Positions 10,918 through 20,694 of a stretch of 26,882 nucleotides of DNA are shown here, in pieces. A model generated the notes under the pieces. That model was not told where the DNA came from and searched no databases. It was given only the letters and a program-made list of their open reading frames with translations. Position 1 is the first letter of the stretch; each line of letters starts with the position of its first letter. Made by a program: the position numbers and the translations under genes. The DNA is taken from contig CM012955.1 of NCBI GenBank assembly GCA_000181795.3, forward strand, positions 14,943,431-14,970,312, written 5' to 3'. The stretch is from Trichinella spiralis (lineage: Eukaryota > Nematoda > Enoplea > Trichinellida > Trichinellidae).

Positions 10918-11630
10918 ATGCCTCGCTCATGGTTTGTTCAGTCTAGATTTCTGAGCTTCAGCTGTTTCATGGTATAATCGATTCAAGTGGTATAATATTT
11001 GAAGATCCGCTGTTGATCCAAAACAGGCCGATCCTACTTGTTATGGAAACCTTGCTCTTAGTGTTCCTCTAGCTCAGGGATATATTGATAGGTTGGGTGA
11101 AATTTGGTTTCAAATGATTTCAGTTAGTCGTCACGTTAGTTTTAAGAGAGGTAGGACATGCATGATTGAAATTGTAAGGCAAGTAAATTTTTATTTACAA
11201 ATTTTTCCAGATGATATTTTAATAAGGCACCCGATTCCACACACTGGCTGCCACATGTTGACATCAAACAGCCAAAAGCGGAGTATGAATCGGTGAAAGC
11301 TCTCGAAACGTATGTTGTATTATTGGGTGTATGAAATGATTTGCAGTGTAATGCATTACCATATTTTAGTGTACCTGATTCAGTAAAAAAATTATTCAGC
11401 ATTGAATTCGGCCGTCGAAAGGATCTGACATTCCAATGGAAACGAGCACTAATGAATAAAGTGAGACAAAATGAATTAGATACCTCTTCGTTAGAAGTTC
11501 GAAGTAAAAAATTGATTGAATTAATTTCTTTGAATATCATTTGCTTGTTTGTTCTTGTTTGCTATTTTCAGTTGCGAAGCACACAGCTTTTATTCGCCAC
11601 TGGAGCAAACTTTTATCTGAAATGAAAATC
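10918..11630 (+). CDS. mrps15: Mitochondrial ribosomal protein S15 (uS15m)-like, apparently truncated at the C-terminus
   Basis: Proposed exons: 10918-10971 (MPRSWFVQSRFLSFSCFM, a presequence-like start), 11027-11182, 11227-11309, 11370-11503 and 11572-11630, with introns of 55, 44, 60 and 68 bp and agreeing phases. The last three exons read VPDSVKKLFSIEFGRRK, KVRQNELDTSSLEVRIAKH and TAFIRHWSKLLSEMKI. They align well with the first helices of uS15m from animals (human: VVKRLLSLE..., DTRSLEARI). The protein belongs to the small subunit of the mitochondrial ribosome. After the donor at 11631 I cannot find the remaining S15 helices (the RRK-LL-YL part) in the next 2 kb. The reading frame without splicing adds a hydrophobic tail and stops. 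Either the last exons lie further away or the gene is broken. Exon 2 is the least certain part. It is divergent from the phosphatase gene. Confidence 0.62.
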
Positions 11631-12983
11631 GTATGTGCGTTTTATTTGTTCATTTTATTGTTGAGATTAATTTTCACATTTGTTGAAACTTTTCATGAAT
11701 AATGAATATGAGATTTATGAAATTCCGCAGTTTTTAGTCACTTTTTGAAAATTGAGTTTGTTGAGAACTCCCTTTGTTTGAGCCTGAAGATCCGTATCTG
11801 CAACCGTAACTGACGCTTTGGCGGTCGTGATGACGTAATCAGCAAGGAGAAGAGAGTGAGCGTGAGTGATAACGTAGTCTTGTGTGTGTCGTGTTGGTGT
11901 GCGATAGAGTTCCCGTTTATTCGTAGCGTTGTGTGTTATTATCTGAAATATCCATTTGTTTTGCAGTTGTTATATTCTGTATTGACTTCAATCGTTGGAA
12001 TAAAGTTCCATATTCAGTATTTTGTTTGCTGTTGCGCAAAGAGCATTAGCTTGCCTGAGCGAGATCAGCCGCCTCCGTTTTCTTTGGATCTCCCGTAATA
12101 TCGAATACTGCGGGACGAACTTGAGAATCAGATTGTAAAGCGAAATTACAACAGAGTTTACGCTCTGTAGTTAGAAAATACTTTTGCGAATAATTTGTTT
12201 GGCGACTTATTTGCAAATCAGTTAATTTTACAGATCCCAACGATCTGTGAAATGATTTTATATTTTTTGTGCTAATAGCTTTCAACAGACGTTGTTTGTT
12301 GTGTATGTCTTTTATTAGTTGAATGTTTTTGTTATTATTTTATAAGAGAAAGACTGTATGTAACAGTTGTTTAAGAATGTTCCGATTTAGTATTATTAAT
12401 CATTATTTGTTGTGTTGGCAACGTGCATTTTATATTTGTCGATACAGTTACTAATATTCTTTACCTAAGGAGTAAGAAATGAATACCATGCAATACAATA
12501 CAATACAATACAATATAAAATTGTGTTGTAACAGACGAATGCGCAGTTCATCATGCAAAGGCCACATACGCAGCTCTGTGATGTTTTCCCGCATTGCTCT
12601 TTTCTGTGCAAACGCTTTCTGCCGGCATCCCGTCAGCACATCGTCCAAAATGTGAAATAATTTTTCCTTTTAAGAGAAGCATTTTTCTAACGGTATATGT
12701 CATGTACACACGTGGTGGTGAAAATGTTTTATTGTTTGGACATGAAATATTCAAGTACATCATATTCAAAGTAAACTTTGTAACAGATAGCTGGAAAAAT
12801 GTTATTATATATGTGCTGTGATATCTCTAAAATTAATCTAGCAATAAATGTTTTCTCTTACTAACATTGTTATTTATATTGCTTAATTGAACATGGAAAT
12901 GTTTTTATAGAAAATTAACAATTTTTCCAACCAAGTTGTAGATAGACCATTTGTTTGAAAGTTTGCAGATTTTTTATATGTAC
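11631..12983. other. Non-coding stretch after the MRPS15-like exons; contents unclear
   Basis: The expected remaining MRPS15 exons are not visible. A GC-richer block at about 11760-12130 is a compositional outlier without recognisable coding. On the minus strand, 12652-12520 is an open segment (ENITELRMWPLHDELRIRLL) with exon-like codon use but no family I recognise. Confidence 0.4.
12491..12514. repeat. (CAATA)n pentanucleotide microsatellite
   Basis: Almost five tandem CAATA units. Confidence 0.95.
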
Positions 12984-13090
12984 CTGTCTCAGGGAGAAGA
13001 AATTCTTTCCAGCAACAGTGAGGCAACATTTTCGAACACTTTCACAGTGATCGTCTGAACAGCATTGATCATTGAGCTGAACAGTGGATC
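12984..13090 (-). other. Possible exon with WAP-like cysteine pattern
   Basis: A minus-strand open segment with a splice-acceptor-like start (TGTACAG before 13090) and a donor-like end (CAG then GTACAT at 12983). It encodes VQLNDQCCSDDHCESVRKCC, close to the WAP four-disulfide core pattern (C-x-SDD-x-C...KCC). The final Cys-Gly..Cys of a WAP domain is missing. Upstream on the same strand (about 13210-13110) a segment reads TAFGGAKYTHHPQNKGAG and ends in a stop, and it does not obviously join. This may be a lone exon of a decayed secreted-protein gene or chance. Confidence 0.3.
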
Positions 13091-13684
13091 CTGTACATAA
13101 ATTCACCGGTAAAATCAGCCAGCGCCCTTATTTTGCGGGTGGTGCGTGTATTTTGCTCCACCAAAAGCCGTCTGCTCCAGTATCACATCTTTAATGCAAA
13201 AAGTACATTCTTCTCTTCTAGCCAACATATATTTCATAAGTATTCTTGCATCTGTTTGATGAAATACATGCATATTATATGTAACGTGTTAAATGCACAT
13301 TGAGAAGGTTGAATGAAAATGCTGTATTATGTTTTATGGAAATTTCAGGAACACCTAAGGCAAAATAATTGTTTCGTTTCACTACAATGTGTATTTGTGG
13401 CTGTTCAAACTAGAAAATGGCTTGTGTTGAGCTAATTTGTAAACAGTGAGCAATAATGACCCTGATGCTTTTGTGATCAGTTATTTCTGAATATTTTCCA
13501 TTCTAAGGAATACCATTAGCGCAATTTATTAAAGTAAGTTGCATTAAGTTTATTACACATAATTCATAAAAAAATGAAAAAAATAATTGGATTGAATTAT
13601 ATCTATGGTTTTGCACAACGTTAATGACGTGGTCTTTGTTAATTATCGTTTATAATTTTTCTTGAAGAATGAGCATACATTTTT

Positions 13685-14659
13685 CTAAATAAAATTAAAG
13701 TTGGATAAGTAATATACGAATTTTAGTAAAATGTTGAAATATACTTCTTTTGTCAACTGCATTATCACTTTCAACACGTCAATTAATTCATTATCTTCTG
13801 GATCCCCTGTCCAGTGCTTTATTACTATCCCATTGTAAGGCTAAAGCGGTGAAAAAAATTAATTGAATCAGTAGAATTCTATGTTGTGCGTGATTTGGTT
13901 ACTTGAAACGGAAAAGAGTCAATTAGATCATCTATCCAAACCGTCCTTTTTAACATGCATCCCGTTTTTTTAAGATCTTTTATATACATGTCATTTTTAA
14001 CTTTGCAATTATTCCTGTTCAGTACCTTGCTAAAAAGGTATAAGAAAAATAATATTATAAAATTTATTCACAGGTATGGTTTTTAAATAGCTCCTAATAT
14101 ATCAAATCAGTTTATTACTCGAAAAGCTTTCCTTCTGGATCGAGAAGCTGAACAATATGACGGACGTATTTAGGAGTACCAGCGCTATACACCATCATAT
14201 TGGCGACTTCTCGGACGGCTTGTAATACTTCGCGGCAATGCGGTCTGATTGCCACGAAATACTGAAAACATAATTTTCAATTAAAGCAATTATGAATAAT
14301 AAATTTTAAATATTTACTCTTATTGAATCAATTTTTTCCTGATTACTAAACAGTTTTTCTCTTGTGGAATAAATCAACGTCGAATCCTTAAAAAGATTGA
14401 AGTTTAATACGAATTTAAAATTTTTAAATTATTGCCAATGAGATTAATTCACCAAATCAAAAACGACTGTCAATTTTGGAATATCATTTGACGATGAATC
14501 TGAATTAACGCCATTCCGTGTTCTTCTGGGACAAAGGTGCTGAATGAGCCCGTCCCACATCTTTTTCAAGCGATTCAGCTTACCTTTCTTTTCTGTCGAT
14601 GTTCCAGCCTCCTCTTCAGGTTTCTCTTTCTGCAATTTGCTTGCATTTGATTCATCCAT
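13685..14659 (-). CDS. FCP1-homology (CTDSP/NIF-like) HAD-family protein phosphatase
   Basis: Exons: 14659-14453, 14386-14318, 14261-14119, 14029-13903 and 13840-13685, with introns of 66, 56, 89 and 62 bp. All have GT and AG ends and consistent phases (0, 0, 2, 0). The product is 233 aa. Residues 1-60 are a charged, low-complexity lead (MDESNASKLQKEKPEEE). Catalytic motif I is VVFDL+DSTLIY, with nucleophile Asp68 and acid/base Asp70. Motif II is VYSAGT (Ser118), the conserved Lys is Lys157 in YIKDLKKTG, and the Asp pair is WIDD (173-174). This matches FCP1/SCP/Dullard-type Asp-based Ser/Thr phosphatases; the RNA polymerase II CTD is the usual substrate, but the substrate here is unknown. No transmembrane segment is evident, unlike Dullard/Tim50. 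The first intron falls inside motif I. A 5'-UTR intron (14857-14663) precedes the ATG by 3 nt. The C-terminal LLKFVYYLSNFNFI is unusual. A diverged, damaged paralogue lies at 9130-10135. Confidence 0.88.
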
Positions 14660-14858
14660 CTTCTACAACAGATACAACTTTCCAGACGAAATTTTAATAA
14701 TTTGCTTAACTACACACGATTTATTCTCGTTTTCACTTATTTTAAAAGTAAAATTTGATCACACATAAACTGCAAAAATGTATTCGATTAAGCTGTCACT
14801 TAAGCATATATGATTAATTAATAATTAAACTAAAAGTTAAATTGCTGTTGCACTTACG

Positions 14859-15498
14859 AACCAGAGCAAAAAAAGATGGCGCACACTTGACTGTATCTCG
14901 TGAAAATAACTGTGATAAAATAGAACTTGTTCACTGCATTTTTAAAATTTTAAACTTTAAACGTAAATTTTAAAGAGGTTATTTTAAAAAAGTGCCACTA
15001 AAAATTCAATATATTGTAATTTTTTAATATTTCAGTTAAACTTTTTAAGTTTGTAATTAATTTTTGAATCATATTTTGTTGTTACTTTGAAAATTGAAAT
15101 CAAAATTTGATAGTTAAATTCAAATTGAAATTGTGATAGAATTTTTTATTATACTTGAAAATCATTTAAGGCTGATAATTATTTGATAGTACAATATTGT
15201 ATATACTTTAATATTGCTCTATAACAACATTTAGATTTCAACGAAACAAATAATTATTTTATAAAAAAGAATGGTTATTTATTTAATAATTTGATTTGGG
15301 AAAGGAAATTGTATATTTCAGTTATTTGCGCAAATATTGTTGTTATTTTTTGAAATTTTTTACATTCCTCTAGATTTAGTGTAATGTTTTGATATTAACG
15401 AAATTCTATCAATTTGCCGCTTTAGATATTTCTTTTTAATTCGTCTTTCATGAAATTTGTTCTTAGAAATTGAAAATTTATTTTATATTTCTTTTAGC
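14859..15498. promoter_or_regulatory. Duplicate of the divergent promoter region
   Basis: Homologous to 10334-10917. It should still serve the intact phosphatase gene to its left. The plus-strand partner on its right has decayed. Similarity to the left copy is highest at 15252-15415. Confidence 0.45.
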
Positions 15499-15550
15499 AT
15501 GTCTTGCTCGTGATTTGTTCAGTCTGAATTTCTTTGCTTAAACTGTTTAA
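15499..15550 (+). pseudogene. Decayed first exon of MRPS15 (duplicate)
   Basis: Aligned with the left-copy exon that starts MPRSWFVQSR. Here the ATG (15499-15501) is followed by TCT TGC TCG and then an in-frame TGA (15511-15513). The downstream exons are not found. The exon was carried along with the phosphatase and promoter during duplication and then lost its function. Confidence 0.6.
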
Positions 15551-17720
15551 TGCGTACTCGAATACTGCAACTAAGTGACTGATATTAAAATTCAGAATAT
15601 GGGCAAATATTTTAGTGTTTAGCAATTTTAATTCTTGTTCAATTTCACATGGAAAATAAAGAACAGTTACGCCAAAAATGGTGACATGATTTTTTTTAAA
15701 TATCTTTTAAACGCTGTACTTTTCATCAACATTTTGTTTGCTTTTTCGACTTTATTATAAACTGCATTAATTTATTCTTCATTGTTGATCTGTCATATTT
15801 TAAATAAGTGCATAGTTTGCTTTTGTATTTTGCATGACATTTTTTTATTATTTTATTGTATTTTTGTTTTTTTTTCAAGGGCAATTCTTTTGTAAATGGT
15901 TCCACGGCTATATCAGTTTACGTGAATGAATATTTACTTGTCATCAGTTTAGGTGGAGAAAAATTGATGAGATTAAATGAGAATGCATGGGCATGAAAGG
16001 AATTTTGCCTCAATTTAACCCCTACAATATGTGATATTGACATTCGCTACTTGTATTATGCTTCTTGTTTCATATGTGCTGCTGATGGTATTTTGATTGC
16101 ACTTTTTGCAATGTGCAACGTATTTCCAAAGTAAGGGTATTTTTGATGTTGACAAAATTTCTGTGAATTATTTATGATGACTATAACTTATATGCTTGTA
16201 GGTTGTTGGTTGGAACTGACGCTACATTTCCGTAGCGATGATTCCACCTACATTAGCTGTATGTGTTTGCCTACTTACTTCGTTCTTAATTTCTACTGCA
16301 TGATAAATTTCTTGCATATTTGCATTCGTTTGTTGTGTGTTTAATTACCTGCGTGGCTTTAGTTGCAATGCTTGTTGGTTAACTGTTGGGTGCATCGACT
16401 GAACAGCGTAGTCTTTTCAATGCACATGCGGACCAGTACCCATGAAAATGATTTGCTTTCTTTGCTTAAATTGCTTTTTTCCATAGAATGGTTATCATGT
16501 TTTCGAATAGTACAAAAGGAAGATGGATTTCAAAGTTGAAAAGATGCCCATTCGAGGAAGTTGCATGTTTTTAGCATTTTTGTGACTGTTTTAATTTATT
16601 ACTGAATCCAGATATTGAAGGTATGATTTATCAAAATAACCAAATAATGTAAGATGTAAGTGTAAGATTTGAAATTTCATGTCTAAGCTAACGGGCAGAT
16701 TTGTGGAATTTTTCACAAATTCAATAATCATATTAGATATGATTTGTTTGTTTTGTTTATTGCAGATGATTCATCATAATTTAGGACAAAAAGTAATTTT
16801 TAAGATGGAACTCAGCTAAGGGAGGAGAAGTTAATAGATTAAAGAGAATAGATGAAAAGTCTACATTTTTTGAGCAAGTTTTCAGAGGACAGTTTGTTGG
16901 GAGTTGTTTTAGTTGTTCAGTAATTAGAGCAGTTTATTATAAATGAAGTTTATTTGATATATTTCCATATTTTACATTAGTGACAATTTTAAATATTTTT
17001 TGAAATATTTTCGAGATGAGCTGAGAAAAGAAATTGAATGTTAGTGCAGGTAAACTACGTCGAATTATATTACTTTTGCAAATATGCAAATTGAGTTTTG
17101 CAGATGCGCTTCTGTCATCAGTTACAATGTGCTTGTTTGATTAACTAACTAATAGTAGCCGGAGGGAAAGTTTCTTAAAATTATTATTGCGGTAAGAAAC
17201 TACCACTGAAGCCTGCATTTGATAAATTCTTGGAGTGGAATCCACCCCACATTAGAAAAAACCCATGCGAAAAGCTAAAATATGTTGAATTTTTATGAAA
17301 TTTGTTTCAATAGGTAGCACTGAGTGTGCTCTACTTTATATTTTATTTTTATATTTTTTGTATTAAAATATTATTTTACTGTTTTGTATTAAAAACGTTT
17401 TAATTAAAAAAATTTTAAGCATCATTTTGGCGACAAATGCATCACAGTCAACGTTGAAAATATGTTATTTTTTAGATTTTTCACTGTGTAGGCTAAGTGT
17501 TGTAATATTCTTAAAACAAATCATGGATTTACGGTCAGTATTTTATAAGGTAAAACTTGATACCAAAATGCAGACTCCAGTCATTTCTTCAACTATTTAT
17601 TTGGTTTTATAAAGTTTGATTGATTTCAGTTATTTCAAATCAATTTTAACTTTCTACTTGCTGAAAAATTCAGCAAAATTGATGTGGCAAATGTGTTGAA
17701 CTATGTTTATTTAGACATAC
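15551..17720. other. AT-rich stretch without recognisable gene
   Basis: No exon chain with consistent phase is visible on either strand. Open stretches are short and low in complexity. One 8-bp inverted pair (AGTTTCTT near 17170 and AAGAAACT near 17193) is noted. Confidence 0.5.
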
Positions 17721-17724
17721 AAGG

Positions 17725-18520
17725 ATTATCAAAACAATGCTCACAATAGCTGTATAGATGATCATTGAAACATGGTGTTCCACAATTTCTGCAACATGTG
17801 CTGACTTTTCAGTCTTTCATCCTGTCACAGAACGCTGTTTTTTGGGATAGTGTTTCCATTTTTTCTTGCAGTTGAACGCACTGTTGTGGTCACTGCTCCC
17901 ATTGATTCAATGGTTTTCCTTACTGTGTAAGGAAGTGATTGCGGAGCACTGGCAGCAGGTTTGTCAAGACGGATATCCACAAACGTTTTGCCACATTCCA
18001 TCAAGAGCGGCGTTCTACTGTGCGACATTTCAGAATTCCAATCGGTCTGGCTTCATATATCATATGCCGCCACACCCACGAAATCTAACGCATTGAAGCA
18101 AAGCATCATTGGCCACCGTTGGATGCGTCGTCTGCTTGTGTTTACCAGTAGAAGATGGTTTACAGCATCTGCACCTGATTTTGTCTCGTAGCAGAACTGT
18201 ATTTCCAGATTTCCACATTCTGGATTTCGTTTCGTCTGTATTTCCTTTTTCATAATTTCTTTTGGCATCATTGTGATGCATCGTCGACAGAAGCAATATG
18301 GTGGCGTTTCATAATGTAGCTAACTATTTTGAGCTGCCGATGGAAACAGAATAATAATGATCCCACTCGGCTTTCATTATTTATGATGGTATTCATTTAT
18401 TTCTCTTATTTTTAATGGTATGTCATCGACCATTTTTCGCAACTTGTTTACGATCACTGGCCAATAAATCTTCAGCTAATGGTATGCTGATCAAAAAGCT
18501 ATCTATACTAATGTTTAATC
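17725..18520 (-). mobile_element. Decayed piggyBac-type DNA transposon, transposase 3' half
   Basis: The minus strand retains the piggyBac transposase signature in order. SIDSFLISIPLAEDLL (about 18506-18460) corresponds to the D-NWFTS-IPLA block with the second catalytic Asp. LLLSTMHHNDAKRN (about 18295) is the LLSSMH box. ETKSGADAVNHLL (about 18190) corresponds to the NKTKGGVD-LD box with the third catalytic Asp. RRRIQRWPMMLCFNALDF (about 18120) is the RKT-RWPM box. A C-terminal cysteine-rich ring ends it (CCRNCGTPCFNDHL, 17795-17755, then CEHCF). The segments fall in different frames with several stops (for example a TGA right after VAKNGR), so the gene is dead. The N-terminal half with the first catalytic Asp was not found. 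TTAA-flanked terminal repeats were not identified. Confidence 0.78.
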
Positions 18521-18750
18521 CTTTCCCGCACCAGTGTTAGCCCTTCCATGATATTATGCTTATCCAATTGTGAATTCTAGCTTCACTGGCTGCTGACGTG
18601 CATTTCTCGTGCCAATGGGTACGATGCTTGTGCATCGCAGCAACAAGATATTTTTATACTGATGTGTCACGCGAGACGTTTTATTTTTAGCCAAAGACGA
18701 CAGTATAAGCCAGAGTAATTCTGATATTACTTTCAGATTACAGATAATAC
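18521..18750. other. Junction between piggyBac and gag fossils, unassigned
   Basis: A minus-strand open stretch spans about 18901-18560 but matches neither element convincingly. It may be the missing transposase N-terminal part, the gag tail, or neither. Confidence 0.3.
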
Positions 18751-19340
18751 TATCCAGGTCTGTTGGGAAAATCACCCTTGGCGTTGTGGACTTTGGCAGG
18801 GTTTTTTGATGCAATGAACTGCGTAGGCAGGTGCACAACGGAATGATAGTGGTCAAGTCTTGTTGCTTCACTTGCCAAAGTATACCAGCGCTTGCTGCCA
18901 ATTGTCAGAGGTCTTTGAAATTGGTGTACGATACCAGCAGACAGATGTCGGTAAGCATTTGCTCTAGTACTCTCACACCCATCCAGCAAGGCCAACATTT
19001 CACTCATTAGCTGGGTCAGTGTGCGATCACCCAATCCATATATATTCATCGTTCGTTTTCCCTGGCACCAAAATGCTTCGTCAGAAGTGCCATTATGCTT
19101 TTGTTCTTATCCGTAGCAGGTGAATGGGGAAGAAAGTTGGTGATTCAACACGCAGCATCCAGATCCAGTGCGCTGACGGCGTAGTAATACATGTTCATAT
19201 TGGAAGAAATTTGGCGGATGTCCAAGTGAGCAGCAACTTGCTCGAACCACAACTGTGGTTGGGATATCCAGATCGTGAGAAGGTTCAATGAAACTGCGTT
19301 CTCACTTTGCAAATTTGTGGCGTTCGTAGATACCATCCGA
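18750..19340 (-). mobile_element. Broken Ty3/gypsy-type gag fossil
   Basis: The minus strand encodes WISQPQLWFEQVAAHLDIR, then ISSNMNMYYYAVSALD, and further on LGDRTLTQLMSEMLALL. This is the typical gag order of Mag-like gypsy elements (an F-..-P-LWF-Q-EA-F box, a Y-V-..L box, and a LGDR-P-QLL box). No pol follows in place, and the region stops near the piggyBac remnant. It is a broken, old fragment with several breaks and no LTRs seen. It may belong to the same broad family as the pol fossil at 6.6-9.0 kb, but the two lie about 10 kb apart with host genes between. Confidence 0.68.
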
Positions 19341-20459
19341 GGGTCCGAAAAGATCGTTCAGAACAAACTGGTCACCGGTAAAGCTTCTTGATAGACCCTT
19401 TAATTTTAGCACAAAATCTACTGTATATATTAGTTACAGTTATTCTGATTTTCAGGTTTAATTGCACCGGAACTGTTGAGCAGGTCGGGCCGTGCAATCC
19501 GCTACATGGCAATAATAATTATGCATAGAAAGTCAATTTGTTAACCTTCACCAAGAAAGTTTCATTGTTTTAGGCAAAAAAGTTTCTTTTCCAAATAACA
19601 TTTGTTCCCAATTTTTGGTTTATACACTACAGCATCTTTAAAATTTTGAATTTTTATAAATGTTATTTCTATGATTGGTTACACTTCCTGATTAAGAATT
19701 GATCAAAATGATGTGATGGGAAACTAATTTCTGTGCAGTAGTTCATGTTTTTCAACTGTGAATGTCAAATTTGTAATTAAATGAATGATTAAATATTATT
19801 GAAAATTTATGCACCTTTGTAATGAATATTATTCTTTATAGAAATCGAGAATGCAATTTATAATTGGTTCCGTTTTTCTGATAAGTTTTCATTTCTTTTA
19901 CTGCTCTTATAGGGGAATATCTCAAAAGATTGGACAGGATACCAGGTACAGAGACATTGATTTACCATAAGTTATTTTGATCAATTTATTTATATTCCAT
20001 TCGCAATTAACTGTTATCAGAAAGTACTACATTTAAAGCTCATTTTGATGAGCAGCATTCTTGCTGTGTTTTATAATGAAAGTAAATTCAAACAACTACA
20101 TGTTTCGTATCAATGAGATCCCAAATTAAAAATAAAAATTATGAACGGCATGGTATTTCATGAAACGATTATTTTCTAAATAAAGCAAAGATATGGAAGG
20201 CATTCAAAAAGACAGTCAGGTATTATGATATATTTAAGTGAAATTGCTTTTGAAATTCATTATACTTGAGCAGTATAAAAACGTAAATTAATAGAAACTT
20301 AGTATACTGAAAGCTTTATTTCCATTTTGATTAGTTTTGAAACAACGTTCATCAAATTAATCAAATGGAAATGATGGAAAATTGAATTGGTGAAACGTGA
20401 TAAATGTTGCACAAGTCTGTGAATTTTGAATGAAGCTTTTACTATAAGGCCAAAAATGT
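19341..20459. other. AT-rich stretch without recognisable gene
   Basis: No supported exon is found. A minus-strand ATG-initiated 65-codon frame (20496-20299) ends near an AATAAA but has no family resemblance, and it overlaps a better-looking frame at its start. Confidence 0.45.
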
Positions 20460-20694
20460 TCATTCCGTGAACATCGCGCACCATGGTGCGTAACATGAAA
20501 GTTTCAGATTGGCAGCTTTTCTGTGCACTGACTTAAGACATGCTTGGAGGTACCATACGTACGACGTCTCTACTTCACACAACGATCAAGTTTAGATTTA
20601 TTCCATAATGAAAGGGGCATTTTTCATGGAATCCATCCAGTTGTTCATCAAACCATATTTCCACCAGAGGAGTGAAATAATCTTTCACAATTTC
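20460..20694 (-). pseudogene. Degenerate coding-like segment of unknown family
   Basis: Two overlapping minus-strand open segments in different frames have exon-like composition in AT-rich surroundings. The first, 20694-20575, reads DYFTPLVEIWFDEQLDGFHE then KCPFHYG. The second, 20585-20460, reads CEVETSYVWYLQACLKSV then LSCYAPWCAMF. They adjoin with a one-base phase change, which suggests a frameshifted relic of a gene, or two exons whose splice sites I cannot see. I do not recognise the family. Confidence 0.35.

Larger units (their letters stand above)
9110..10970. repeat. Left copy of a direct segmental duplication of about 1.9 kb
   Basis: This segment aligns end to end with 13660-15550 in the same orientation. 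Matching parts are the phosphatase 3' end, all five coding exons with identical lengths for exons 2-5 (69, 143, 127 and 156 nt), the 5'-UTR intron, the intergenic promoter and the first exon of the divergent MRPS15 gene. The offset between copies is 4555 bp at the left and 4581 bp at the right. Homology fades at about 10970 and 15550. Confidence 0.9.
13660..15550. repeat. Right copy of the direct segmental duplication of about 1.9 kb
   Basis: The counterpart of 9110-10970 in the same orientation. It carries the intact phosphatase gene, its 5'-UTR intron, the promoter region and a decayed first exon of MRPS15. Identity is uneven: high in the promoter and around motif I, low in most coding sequence. 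Confidence 0.9.

Noticed and set aside
11760-12130. Possible solo LTR after the MRPS15-like exons
   Set aside because: The block is a compositional outlier with an AATAAAG and a TG-like start, but no matching terminal bases, target duplication or second copy in the window could be shown.
17866-18191. Plus-strand open frames at 17.87-18.19 kb
   Set aside because: They are antisense to the piggyBac transposase relic, whose conserved blocks read on the minus strand.
19600-19625. Sm-site-like AATTTTTGG as part of an SL RNA or snRNA gene
   Set aside because: No stem-loops or leader-donor sequence upstream; the motif is likely by chance in AT-rich DNA.
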